Assembly (NCBI GenBank): GCA_003344405.1
Contig: NOWV01000004.1
Span: 1-64,000 of the forward strand
Length of the DNA: 64,000 nucleotides
Origin: Trichoplax sp. H2
Lineage: Eukaryota > Placozoa > Uniplacotomia > Trichoplacea
Reading direction: 5' to 3'
In this document: one piece after another, positions 12,387 to 25,520 of the stretch
Layout: the number at the start of each line of letters is the position of its first letter
Numbering within the stretch: position 1 is the stretch's first letter
The notes under the pieces: model-generated
Databases searched by the model: none
What the model saw: only the letters and a program-made list of their open reading frames with translations
What the model was told of the DNA's origin: nothing
Position numbers and translations under genes: made by a program

Positions 12387-15300
12387 ACCAATTCGCTAAA
12401 ACCTAGTGACGAAGCCATTGATCAGAAAAGTCAGAAAAAAGGTATCATCTAATGTAAAAATTAATGTTAACTATCTTGCATTAACTTGTAGAATCCGGAG
12501 CCAACATCAATAAGCGCATAAATTGATAACATAAAACTTTTACTGACACTAGTGTAAACATTATTCAATTTTATCTATAAATACTAATTCCACTGAATTG
12601 ATTTATAGTAAAGAAAGTGAATATGATACCACCCCTGGATTTGCTAATAGACTTGGAGCGGAAGATCTTACATAATTTGAAGGATAGAAAGGTTATTATA
12701 AGCGAAGAAAGATTCAAAATATTAATTTTACGATTAGCGAAATTAAATCTGAAGTTTAACTGTAGCTAGAGAATTATATTCTATATCTTCATATTTCACT
12801 ATTGGACAGGGTATTATCATGAGCTCAATTCACTGAAATTGTATTGTAAATTTGTTGTAGAATGATACCTTAATAGACGATTTAGTCAGGTGTTGTGCAC
12901 TAACAAGGATAATACATGGTGATGACAGCTATGAGCTTGCAGAGAATTACGTGCGATTAGCCCATGTATATTTGCAACTTAAAGGTACTATAACGAGATC
13001 ATTTGTAACTATTTTATATGTGATAAGCCAGTAAAATTTTATTCTCTAGCCTGATCTTTTCTTGTTTTATATCGTTACTCTTCAATTCAAAGTTGACTGA
13101 TTCGAACTAGCTATTGTATACTTAATCCAGTTTAAAATTGAGATCTTATTTATCACTCTGCAGCAGCGTCTTTAATTAGCCCAGATTAAACTTTATTAAT
13201 AGCGGTAAGTATCATGTCTTGCTATTACAATTTAGTTTGATTTTAATATTAGGACTAGTGCAACAATCTATAATGCACGCGCAACGAGCAAATGATATCA
13301 TTGTCCGTGGAAAACAACTCGGTTTAAATTTCAATGATGATCGTAAATCGGTCCTACCCTTAACAATTGGAGTCTACTACGTACTTGGAGTTGCGTATTT
13401 ACGTCGAAATAGATATCTGTGAAAAAGAATGATGAAAAATTTTAAATTTAAAGTTACTTGTTAATATTTTCAATCGATTAGTAACAAAGTTATATTATAT
13501 TGCAACATTCCGCCTGTTTCGTACTTTCCTTGATTTATTGATAAATATAAGGAAGCTAAGCTTGCTCTATTAAAAGCCGAAAGAGCCAATGGTGAATACA
13601 ATAAACTAATAGAAGATAACGGCAGCGAATTCTGTGACGATATGGACATTAAGATCGCTAATACTTTAGGACGGTACGTAATTGTCATTGACTATAAGTA
13701 CTATTTTAAATTCATTTCTGTTACTTTTTTAAGAACGTAGCCAGTAATTTAATTAAAGCTGAAAATCATATTAATGCCTACTTCTTTTATAACAGATTAT
13801 GTGTGGCGCAAGGAAATGTAGGATTGGCTTTGGAATGTTATGAAAAGCTAGTCGATATGATCATTAAACTTAAAGGAGACGGTGCTGTCCAGCTTATTCC
13901 TATTTACTGGGAGATTGGAAATATATCCTTAAGAGAAAATAATGTATTTGAACGTGTTCTCAAAAATATATATTGTTAATGAAAAATTTTCTTAACATGC
14001 GCCAAGCAGAGAAAATGCTCGCTAAGGGAAGTGGCAATATGAAAAAAGTGACAGAAGCTTATTTACAAGCTTATAACGTTGCTGTTGCACGGTAGGTTCT
14101 AAATTACTCAACTTTCCTTTACTTCTAAGATTTGATATTCTTTTTTACAGCAGTTACGACTTACAATAATTACTTAGCAATTCGTATATAAATACCTTAT
14201 AACTGTTTCAAATATTACAATTAGCAGATACACGTAAAGGCATTTAAAATTAGATAAATAATAATTATCTACGGGAATAAATATTATATGCTACCCCATA
14301 CTCGTATGATTAAGTATGCGTTCTATAACGACGTAACCTGAAGACTAGTAGAAATTACTTATTAAGAATTTGAATATATATTTTACAAATATTTCTGTAG
14401 TTATCCAGCTAAATCTCCTCAGATCGCCGACGCTTCTTATCGATTAGGGAAGGCATATCTATTGGAGAAGTCTACTGAATCAGAAAGTAACGTTCTAGAA
14501 CTTTATTATCAATTATTGTGGATCGCTTTAACAGCAATTATATAAGTTTAGATTTTAAGACATTAATACAATTCAGCTTTAGCAGATGAATATCTTCAGC
14601 GAAGTTATGAAATTTATTCCAAACATGATGGATCAAGCTCGAACAAGTGCATAAAAATCCAGGTAATATTAGATCGTTGAATCTAATAATCGAATGATCA
14701 GCCTCTTTAAATAATTGAGTATTAAGCATGAAATACAACCACAATTTATTGATAATTAAATTTTCTTCCGTTGTAGGATGATATATGTCAACTCCTAGTG
14801 AAAAAGACGAAATACGGGGTAACCTATTATTGAAATTACTAATCTATAAAAATCGAAAGCTATCGTACGTACATCAGCTAAGCTATCAACCGATCCTGCT
14901 TGTTCCTAGGAAGCGATTGTGAAATTGAGGCCCCTCGTCGAGACCAAGCGCAAAGCTTTCGGAGAAGATAGCATTGAGGTGAAAAAATAATTAATACTTT
15001 GTGATGTATTTGCCATTTTTAAATATTAATATCATATTTCATGAAGCTTACAGTATACCCTAAGTTTCAGCTAATTTTTTACGTATACTGGCAGTAAAAC
15101 TCTTCACATATTGCAGGTTCAAATTTAGCATGAGATAATCAAAAATATTATTTAAACACTTTTTAATATTGGACTTCATTAGGTAGCAAATTCATATAAA
15201 CTACTTGGAATAGTAAATCTGTCTCAGGGTGAAATGTTAAAGGCAATTAAACCACTTACTAAGGTTTTGTTTAAACTTTAAAAATAATATTAAAATCATA

Positions 15301-15750
15301 AATATTATAGTAAGAGACTTTGGTAGGGATCAAGACTACCACTGCATTAAACGGTAACATAAAAGAATTAAAATTTCTTTAGTGTCTATATATATATCGA
15401 AATATCCTCGGATCGACTCACAAAAAGACCGAAGAAGTCGAAAGTATGGTCGAGATGATTGCTAAGTAAGTTTATATTGGAACACTGTATTTAGCAGATA
15501 ATTTTGCACATCCTCAACATGAATATTATGTGTAGCTTGAATTAGATTTGAAAAAATGTACAAATAGGTACAAAACAAATACAGTCTAGTGATTTTAATT
15601 ATTGTCAAGCACTCATACATGCGGAACTGCTGAATATTTTATTTAAATTTGCCTATGTTTAGATCACCGATCGCACAAGCGAAAGGACTTAAATCAACCA
15701 AGAAGGACGTTTTAAAAGATAGACCTAGGTTTCAAAATATAGTAAAATAA
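12387..15750 (+). CDS. TTC23: TTC23-like tetratricopeptide protein, ~14 exons, 5' end uncertain
   Basis: TTC23 is a TPR protein described at the base of the primary cilium, linked to EVC-zone Hedgehog signalling. Exons read: 12387-12441 (start unclear), 12609-12691, 12861-12984, 13253-13412, 13545-13673, 13796-13943, ~14027-14091, 14401-14486, 14577-14662, 14777-14818, 14910-14978, 15183-15263, 15383-15465, 15663-15750; about 432 residues (human about 447). Recognisable blocks: LVRCCALTRIIHGDDSYELA, LAHVYLQLKGL, LGVAYLRRNRYKEAK, LALLKAER, QIADASYRLGKAYL, ADEYLQRSYE, KRKAFGEDSIEVANSYKLLG and the CLYIYRNILGSTHKKT exon. The 13412/13545 junction lacks GT-AG (see findings). The short intron at about 13944-14026 is uncertain. 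TTC23L is the alternative paralogue. The 5' start could also be ATG 12623. Confidence 0.82.
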
Positions 15751-16999
15751 GAGATATTCGTTTTATCGAGCATAAATCGAATTGGAAATTTTGCAAACAA
15801 TCACAAAACGCGTAGATCTCGATTTGCAATCTTTTGATATGGCCAAATTTTATTGCATTTTTAGCTAATTAAACATCTTGATTAGTTTTATGTAATGCAC
15901 ATATCAGCTACAATTATAAATTTGACAACTAAGCTTATATTGTAATAAATTCGAATACGCACCTCCTTTCAATTTTAAATAAATAATAATAGTAGATAGT
16001 ACTGTATATTCAGATCATCAATTCTAAAATAACGTATTTATGTTACTTTTGATTGCGTAATAATACATTTATTAAGATGATTCCAGATCCGAATTCGCAT
16101 GGAAAAATATAAACGTAGTTGATATCCGATTATTAATCATTTTATGGAATTACTAGAACTAACAATAAGTTATTTAATTAGAATAAACTGCTAAAGTAAA
16201 TAAATTTTATTCGTTGTAAATAGATATACTTGCTATAGCAATCCGTTATCTGCTTAATAAATGAAATTGAATTACAGCTTGCAATTGCGATACATATCAG
16301 TGCTTCAGATAATCGCATTGTATAATATCTATTTACAACTAAAACTGTAGACTTTCACCATTAGTGATACATTAATCGAAATAATTCTTAATTAAGGTAA
16401 TAATTATATGCAAGCTATGATTTAAATGTTGTTGCCATATAATTATGACGAAGGCGCAATCATGGCTTTCTTAATTAACGATAATAATGGTAATGACAAT
16501 GAGCGCAAATGATATAGTCTAATAATGTTCGAGTATAATAACGTATGATAGATAAATTCGGGGATACGGGATGATCATTATTGCGTTAGCTGCATGTTTT
16601 ACTTTTCAAAGTTTAGTGATACTACTGTGTCAAGTATTAATACTTAATTATATACATGTCATTGGTACTGCCGCAAAAATCCTGTGAGTATGCAAGATAA
16701 ATATGTGATACAGTATTCGTATGTACCATATTTTAAGATGGCAAGTTTACCGTAATTCACAACTGTGCATATATAGGTGTTAACTCCTACAAAAGTATTT
16801 TCTTATACAAAAATTTAAATATAATGTAAACCCTTATAATTCTTCTCGCGCAACTGTCACTGCACATAATTGCGGTAATACTGTATGAAATTTTAAATAG
16901 AATAACAACGACTTTCACATCATCAAGAACTCGAAGTACAAGTCAAGAACAGCGGTAAATAATCTCAATAGCTATTTGTGGCTAATCACAAATTAAAAA
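15751..16999. other. AT-rich intergenic stretch between convergent genes
   Basis: Strongly AT-rich, with no convincing open frame and only isolated pentamer motifs. It separates the stop codons of the TTC23-like gene (+) and the LysM gene (-), so it should hold both 3' UTRs. I see nothing else in it. Confidence 0.5.
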
Positions 17000-19840
17000 T
17001 TAAACGAGAGGTTCTTGCATTTCATCGCTATCGCTTTCAATACAATTATCGACTTCTTGAGTCTGAATGATGCTATGATCTTTCTTTATTGGCTTCCATG
17101 GTAATTCATCTTTGCTGGAGTTTTCCTGGTATCTTAATCCATAAGTAATTCAGTGTATCAAAAAATATTCCGATTAAAATTTTATAATTCTCAAATGCCT
17201 CCTAGTTTACAAAGCACTACAAGTAAGGTGCTCCTGAACATTTCGTAAGGTAATATAAGCAGGTATTTGCTGCCGTAGCAACAAGTGTCTTTTGAATAGA
17301 TCGAAAGTAGATTGACACAAGATGAGTTGTATTAGTTTTAGAAATTGTCAATTCATTGATTACGTTACAATATCATTATTATTATTTGGTAGAAAATTGA
17401 TGGAAACTGATCATACTACAAGGACTAAAGCAAGGATCTGTCAGTCTCTAAAAAAATCACTCAGAATAGCATGATAGGTGTGATATATTATTTTCATATC
17501 ATTATTACTGTTTTTTAATTCGATTTCAAGCTCTGTAATTCATAAGAATGGTAAAACATGTAACTTAATGTATGCTAGCTTACCTTCTAACCGGATCACT
17601 TAAATTCTTTTCCATTTTTACGTTAAACTCTTTACAGGCTTCTAATTGTTGATCTACCTTACTTAATAGATCAGTAATACCATCGGACTGACTGTCGGAA
17701 TATCCATATTTCTTAGAATCTACCGACTTTTCGTGATGTTTGTTACATTCTTCTTTCTGGGAAGAAGTTTTATTTATGATGGCTTCATTTGGATTTTCAT
17801 AGTCATAGTTGGCTTTGTTAATTGGTACTCTCAGTACCGCACCAATAACCAACCGATCTTGGGCCCATATTTTGTTATGCCGTCTTAGATTTTCGATCTA
17901 GGATATATTATGAATATTGTAGATTTTATTTAGAACGGCTTGAATGAATATGGTTAACAAAGATCAGAATTGTATATTAAGAATTATACGTTGAAAGATT
18001 GAAAGACTTTAAAGAGAATGAAGCTGAGGATTCCGTCTGTAATACTCGTACAGGAAATATTGTTTTAAAAATTTTTTACGATGAGCTATGTTATGGTTTA
18101 ATATTCATTCAAGATTTACGCGGTATATATTACTTTATTATGACACATTCTTGCATTTTATAGTCAATACATGTATATCATGGCATTCCAAGTATGGGAT
18201 TTGCTAGTTCAGGAAATTCGGATTTTGGGACTAAACTTGGGTCTTTAAGCGAGATATGCGTAGTTGTTTGCCGCAAGATGTAATGTATTGACTGATATCG
18301 TCAGTTTCATCCAGTTACGCTTGAAGATGCTTGTCTACTGCATCATGACGTTCGAGACGTAGCAGTAATCGATTTCGCCTTAGAATCAAACCTTGAATGC
18401 GGCAATTATAGTAAGATCACAAATACCGTCCAGTTTTTACTGTCATCATACAGAAAGTAAATTAGTTCAGTCTACATATTTTAACCAGATGATCGAACAT
18501 ATGCAGCTTTCGAGCCAATGGATACGATCAGATAGCGACATACTGGTAACGGATAAAACAGGGAAATGGGAATATGTATACACTGTACAGTAGTGTTCTA
18601 CAGAAATGTAAGAGATTTCTGGGTTGGATAGCAAAATAAGCGCTACGGTTCAATTGCTTTACACATCTTCGTATTATTACAGCAGATTTTTAAAGTTTAT
18701 CGTTACCTACTTATAGCATAGTATGTTATAGTATTGACTTTTACCTTATTTTTATCTTCCTATAGTCAGTATACAGTACAGTATAGTAATTTCCATATGT
18801 GATAATAACGTATATAAACAGTTGAGACTTCAGGGATCGAGCAGAGATTTACACGGCAATCAGCCCCAAATTTTTGTTGCTTTTAAGTAATGATATCCGT
18901 ATACTATAACTGTACAATAATTGGCTAACACCGCATTTCTAGATTAGAAATAATGGAACTCACTGAGGAGTGTAATACCAGATAGTTGATCCATTCGAAT
19001 TTGAACTGGAGATTTAGTAGTGAAATAGAAAGTAATTGGTGAACTTTCAATACGTTACGTATTCGATGTGATCTGTCACCTTTTGGCGACAAGTCAAGGA
19101 ATACCAGAAAACTGTGATATCTCTGGATAGGTGCTTGGTTGTATATCAGTACATTAAAAGTTTGATGATCCATTGATCGGGTTATTTACCCCATAATACG
19201 GCTAGGTACTACTCTGTTGTATCGTATCTTCAGGTGGTTGATTGGTAATTTCGTTTGTCAATTATCGCCCAAAACTGCGTCACAATTAATTGATTACCGT
19301 AGAAAAAAAAAACTGCTCGTCCTGATTGGTAGTAAGAATAGAATTCATTGATAAAACTGTATCTCTTTTTCTACGTGTATGTAAGCTTGTACGACTGCAG
19401 CTCAAAATTGCTGGCATCGTCAACGGTCGATTGCATTGCCATCATCGACGCCTAACGAAATTCTCCAATAGATAGTTAGCTCTGCAACACTGTAGACCAA
19501 CGTTTTGGATCAATGGATGTCATTCAACGTATTGATATTTACGGGATTACTAATGCATTATTGTAATCATAATCATTTTGGGGGTCAATTAAAGAATTCA
19601 ATATCATTTTCAATGAACATATTACTGTATTCTTTATGATCTATATCCTACCGTAGCGCCATATCGTAAAGCGATTCCTTGTAGTGTATCGTACTTGGAG
19701 ATGGTATGTTGAACTATGACAGTCGATTGATTGGACTCCTGACTTGAAGTGCTACCGTAACATGTCCTCCTAGATCCGTTTGCCAATGCTAACGATGTTT
19801 GCTCTGAAGCGCTAATTTGTGATGTGGTTAACCCATCCAT
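17000..19840 (-). CDS. LysM-domain protein of LYSMD1/2 type, 3 exons
   Basis: Exons in coding order: 19652-19840, 17584-17897, 17000-17132, giving 211 residues, close to LYSMD2 (about 215). The LysM domain spans about residues 42-90: VQHTISKYDTLQGIALRYG in exon 1, then IENLRRHNKIWAQDRLVIG and VLRVPI after the intron. The conserved DTLQGIAL and the terminal VP match intracellular LYSMD1/2 proteins. The later segment ITDLLSKVDQQLEACKEFN fits the conserved C-terminal helix. No signal peptide or membrane segment is visible, which argues against LYSMD3/4. The acidic tail ends EPLV. The 1.75-kb first intron holds no gene I can see. The molecular role of this family is poorly known. It is divergent from WDR61, with a pentamer-rich spacer between. 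Confidence 0.88.
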
Positions 19841-20744
19841 GTCATAGTTGCCTTTCTCAGTAACAATTTTAGTTCAAGGAAAGCACCATCATTATGTCAT
19901 CATCTCCAATCGGAAATTTCGCCAGGACTAAGACTCCTGGCTGTTTTTTATCGAGTGTATGTGTACAGTATAATCTTGTGATTGAATTGTGACTCCAGTC
20001 TGGTCCGGCGCGGTACGGCACAGTACGGTAAGGCGTGGTCACCCACCATAACCATGATTACTATAGAAAATGTATCTTCAGAACTGTACCGGTCCGGTAT
20101 TAGCTCAATGCATTCAGACCAGTGCTCATATAGTACAGTACAATCTTATAGTTGATTGTTGAATGCTTTATTAGTGGGGCTATTACTTTCTTTCTTTCTT
20201 TCTTTCTTCTCTAGTCACATAGTAGGACAGAACGTAATATCCGGCACTCCAGTACTGTACTGTACAAGCAGTGTTTTAGACTACATCAAGGGCATGGTCT
20301 ACACAAATAACAGAATAGAAAACCAGACCCTGGTACTGCATCTCAATTCCTCTGTAAGTGTTAGTCCTGTAACACTGTACAGTACAGTACTGTAGTCCCT
20401 GCTACTCCCTAGTACAGTGTACAGTGTACAGTGTACAGTACTAGGGAGTCAACTGCAACTACAGTACAGTATAAAACAAATTTCCAAGTTGCACGATACT
20501 TTACAGTACATCGTACTGTAGTCTACCATACATACTGTAGCCTTGTACTGTAAGGTTGTACAGTACAAGACTGTATGTTCAGCACTGCACCATACAGTAC
20601 TGAACAGTACATACTGTACTGTAGCCTTGAACGGTGCAGTACTGAAATGTACCGTACAACCGCACAGTACTGTACACTGTACACTGTACAGTACTGTACG
20701 CTGAATAGCGCCCATCTTCAACTCCAAAGCAAAGTCGAGGAGAA
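19841..20744. repeat. Divergent-promoter spacer rich in ACTGT/ACAGT palindromes
   Basis: The spacer lies between the starts of the LysM gene (-) and WDR61 (+). From about 20240 to 20700 it is packed with ACTGT/ACAGT pentamers in both orientations. At 20405-20448 CTCCCTAGTAC is mirrored by GTACTAGGGAG around a GTGTACA repeat. A CTTT microsatellite lies near 20187-20208, and GC-rich variants (GGTCCGGCGCGGTACGG) at about 19999-20015. The overlapping short open frames on both strands (20156-20817) come from the repeats. Confidence 0.8.
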
Positions 20745-23627
20745 ATGGCTGCCACGGTCGGTATTAATTCCAAGCTTACATTATATTTACATAACGAATA
20801 TGCCCTCTGTAATATAGCTTACACGTATTTTACAGCAGTACTATTCCGGACAGATGTTTCGAAAATACGCGCACACTTTACCTTTAAATTAGTTATTTAG
20901 GCTCATACATGAAATACTAGAATATTTCTTTCTTTCTCTTTCGTACCAGTATGATTATAACAGCTTAGCACCATCACTGGTCCATCAGGCTATACAACTT
21001 GTTACTTCTCTTGACAGTCCGCCTTATTAAAGTAGACTACTGTACGTTCATAATTTTTATCCAGAGAAAAAGTGATTGCCTGTTATAGCAGTAATTGTAT
21101 TAAACTATGCCCATTTGACCGGACTCTTGTTAGGAAAGGATTTCATTTGCACTAATGCCGATGAAAAAATCTTCTATATACACGTAAATCCTTGATGATC
21201 TTCATTGTATTTAGTTGTAGTCGTCAAAAATGTACATCCTACAGTATACTATTTCCAGAATAATTTTTCATTTTTTACCATTGATTACTATCATCTATTT
21301 GGTACGATCACGCTAGTTTAAAAATAGTAAATAATCGATTACAGTACTGTGTGTTCGATCCTTGCCAATGTAAAAAGTCTGGACATGATAGCTCCATTGA
21401 AGCGTTAACTGTTCCATGATGGATCGATCATACGTGTGCAATCTTGATGTATAATCAAATTACTAACTCAGATCATTTTCTTAATATTTCAGTATTCGCT
21501 ATGTTATAAGAAGGAAAATGGTATGCTAAGAATATTCCTATTACTTTCGCAAAACTTTACCAAATTTACAATAAAACTTTCCTAAAAAGTCTAAAGTAGC
21601 TAATAAATGGCATGCTATGATTTAAATATTAGCTCATGAAGATAGCATTTGGACTGTAGCATGGGCGAGAAACGAAAAAGATCATTATGAGAATGTTGTC
21701 ACTGGCTCCGTGGACGATAAAGTAAAGTGTTGGCGTTGGTAAGTTTTTCAAATATTGACTATGTATACGTCTTTGACACAACCAATGCTGCTAGGCTATT
21801 ATGGGAAAGAATTTGCTCCTGTGTTGCAATGTTTCAATAAAACTTGATACATTGATGGAAACAGTTGCTAAACCGTGTTACCTTTTCTAGGCAAGATAAT
21901 AAACTAGAGCTGCAATGGATCTTTGAAGGCCATCAACTTGGAGTAATTTCCGTGGATATTAACCAAGAAGGCTCATGTAAATTAGCTTACTACATGACTC
22001 CATAAGTTGTGCCTACAAGAATTAGTTGATATTTCTGTAATTAACAATTTGGCTATATACATTTCGCTTTTATAGTAGCAGCAAGTAGTTCTTTAGATAG
22101 CCATATTCGAATTTGGGATCTAGAATTTGGTAAACAAATAAGAAGTATTGATGCTGGTGCAGGTATACTTTCAAGAATTAACGCAAATAACTAATGTTGA
22201 TGTTACTATGAGATTACACTAATATTGGCACTCCGAAACTACTAAATTTGTTAAAAAGCATTAAATTATCTCTTAGTCGTGCTTGATTTGTAATTATTTT
22301 AGTGAAACAGCAATATTCGCCTTTATTTAATTACCTTAGTTGATACTTGGACATTAGCGTTCTCTCCGGATTCAAAATTTATTGCAACTGGTAGCCATTC
22401 TGGAGCAATTAACTTATATGCCGTGGAGAATGGAAATAAAGATAATACTTTGGAAACTCATGGAAAATTTACAATGAGTGTAGCTTACGTAAGTGAAATC
22501 TCAAGATTTCGAGATTGTAACGGATTCTACTATCACCTGTACCAAGGGACGTTATCTAGATCTATATATGAAATGATAGCAATAATTTATAGAATAGGGT
22601 TCTTTAGTTTCATTAAGCCTCAGTATAAAGCCGTTATTGAATTTATTGCTCACTCAAAATACAACTATTAATTACTGTATTTAATTGTCACCAGCCTTAT
22701 CTGTTTATAGAATATTAAACAGGCTCTACTATATTATCAATAAAGTATCCCAAATAACTATTTCAGAGTCCTGACGGACGCTACCTAGCAAGTGGGGCTA
22801 TCGATGGTATAGTAAATATTTTCGATCTTCAAACAGGAAAACTTGCACATAAACTTGAAGGTAACGATTTCGAAGATTTTACATATCTGTAATATGACCT
22901 CATCTTGTACTAGGCTGTTTTCGCCGTTAAGATAGCATTACTAAATGATCATCTTAAGTAACGTTGTTTTACATTAATTTCTATTTGCTGATTATCTTTA
23001 AACAATCTGTAGGTCATGCTATGGCAGTTCGTAGTCTTCAGTTTTCATTTGATTCGCAGTATCTCGCTACGGCATCAGATGATACTCATATTAAGTTGTA
23101 TGATATCCATCAGGCTGCCTTAGTAGCTACATTTTCTGGCCATTCATCGTGGGTCCTAAGTATAGATTTCAATCCAGATAATAAACAATTTGTTACTAGG
23201 TAAATGCGTGAATTTAGCCAAGAATGCTTGCTTCAATTTGTACTGTAATAGGATATAAATTTACATTCGCTTGAAAGTAACCGTGCTGTCTTTATTCTGA
23301 TAAAAATTTAAAAAAAGTTCTAGTGATAAGACTGTTAAAGTCTGGGATCTGGGCAGGCGACAATGTATCCATACCTTTCATGATCATACCGATCAGGTAA
23401 ATTACTTGATTATTCAATCTTTTCTGAAATCCTGTGCTGGAAGTATTAATAGATAGACTGTTCATTGTTAAAGACATTACTTCTCCTTTACTATCTATAA
23501 GGTAACTTACAATAGCATCTTTATCATTCAGGTATGGTCTGCCGCGTACAATGACACTGGTAATAAGATTGTTTCCGTCTCTGATGACAAAAATATTCAT
23601 ATCTATGAGTGTCCTAGTAATGTATAG
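20745..23627 (+). CDS. WDR61: WDR61/SKI8 WD40-repeat protein, 10 exons
   Basis: WDR61 (SKI8) is a seven-bladed beta-propeller shared by the PAF1 transcription-elongation complex and the cytoplasmic SKI complex that feeds mRNA to the exosome. Exons: 20745-20756 (MAAT), 21493-21520, 21633-21738, 21891-21976, 22076-22162, 22340-22488, 22767-22860, 23013-23199, 23318-23396, 23532-23627; total 307 residues (human 305), all frames joining. Motifs: [90 protein letters not shown] and [11 protein letters not shown]. The 12-base first coding exon is inferred from phase, the neighbouring ATG and a family N-terminus of the same length; its donor (GTCGGT) is weak. Convergent with APC. Confidence 0.93.
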
Positions 23628-25520
23628 TAAAATATCTGTTACATTCGCTTACGATTATCACTTTAACATATGGTTATTACAAATTATTTGCAAGATATTA
23701 AAACTTTTCCCCTTGTACCTAGTTCATATTCTGTTACCGCAGGATTTTGATTGTAAATTATTGATAGATGGCAAATTCTATCGTTTTATTTTTGTTAATT
23801 GTAATAGGGTAGTTTGAATAAAACCAAGCAGTAACTATAAATTACTAATAATGACCTAGTTATAAAAATTCTTCTTGATATGGAGTAACGTGATTTTAAG
23901 CCAATGCAATGCAAAGTATTAATTGATTAGCTACAGTAAGTATTCCAGAAATAAGAAAGCTGTAACCTTGTAATTATACATATGATCAATTCAGGGCTAG
24001 CCAGTGCCAACACAGTACATTTTTCTATGTTAATACTTACAAGGGCTCTCTGCTCACTATAGTTCATCATTTTTATTTTGTTATGAGCAGCATAAACGTG
24101 GATTTGAACTCATAACTAAATTCAGAGCTAACCTCAAAGTAAGATGTGTTCATCTGGCATTTTAATAATGACATCAAGGATGATTTAATCTCCACTTACT
24201 ATTTGTCACTCACTTAAAGCAAGTATAAGATATACTCTACTAAATGACTACAATCCACCCGGTCTACAGTACAGCAAATTATAAAGATTTTGCACCGAGC
24301 ATATTTAGTATAGCCTTTGCAGCGGCAGTAAGCTGATTAAGAAGTTAGCAATGCAATTTTATTTCGCCCAAAAGCCGTTGTACCGACTGCACAATTATAA
24401 TAGGGCGGTTGCTATGATACCGTTCTCTTCGCATAACGCTTGGAAATTGTGATGGAGGGTTAGATGAGTCCGCCACTGCGACTCATTGCCATTCAGAGAA
24501 TTACACGAAGGTTTTAGTAGAAAATTGATACTGTACTTTATTGTAGATTAATTATTTTTTATTTGAGTACAATGTTGTAGTATCTGTAGAGCAGCGTGTA
24601 GGCTGTCGTACAGTAACGTAAGAAAATAAGAACACTGCGACTATTGCAATTAGCAAAATCTGAGGTAGAAATCGGTAGTATTTATAGTATTAGAGATAGC
24701 ATATAAGCGTACGCAGAGAGCAGCATTGTAGAAGTAGATACAACGTATGCTATTTAGTTGATATAACAGCAAAAACTGTAGAAAATAGCGAAGACTGTAA
24801 GTGCTATAAATAACGAAACATGACAAGCTATACTTGAATATGCAGTAGTACTGTACAATAAGACCGTAAAGGTATCTACTGCATATTTAAGAACAATATG
24901 AAATGCCTATATTTAAAATATGCTAGAGCATAAAAATAAATAAATAAAATAGTATAAGTAACAATTTCCTGAATAGTGTAATACATTTACAGTAGCATTG
25001 TAATCGTTTTAATAAATCTGAAAGTCTAACTGACTGTTTACCATGTTATGATAACTCAATCGCCGATACGAATCGATGAATTAAATTCCGATACTTTCAT
25101 CTAAATTTAAATTATACAGTATTATTAAGCTGTATCAGGGTTCTGTTTGTTAAATGTACATCAATTGAGTGTCTACTGAAGGAAAATGACTGTACTAGTG
25201 AATGCCAATCCATTCATTATTAATTTTTAGGGATTACCGGTCAATGTAAGCTTTTCAATAAAACGATTAATTACGCCACTGATAAATAACTGCCAGTGCT
25301 TTTTTATTGCTGTATAATTATCACTTTTAGTTTGACTCTTAACTGAACCGCCCCACACCTAATTTTTTTAACCTACACATGACAAGTGAACAGTAAAAAA
25401 TAATTATACATAAAATATAAAATAAATATTACAGTACTACGCTGTGCGTACGTTTATACAGTTAACGATAAATAGTAAAATTCGTAGCCATTATTGCCAG
25501 TTACAGTACTGCTCTGGCGG
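23628..25520. other. Intergenic stretch between convergent WDR61 and APC genes
   Basis: It holds no recognisable gene. It should contain the 3' UTRs of both flanking genes. A patch at about 24290-24500 is visibly richer in G and C than its surroundings but has no long open frame; its nature is unknown. A few pentamers occur (24263, 24850). Confidence 0.5.

Noticed and set aside
22423-22671. Extended 82-codon frame reading past the WDR61 exon
   Set aside because: It runs from the exon into the intron; the donor at 22489 (GTAAGT) and the next exon at 22767 give the WD40 continuation.
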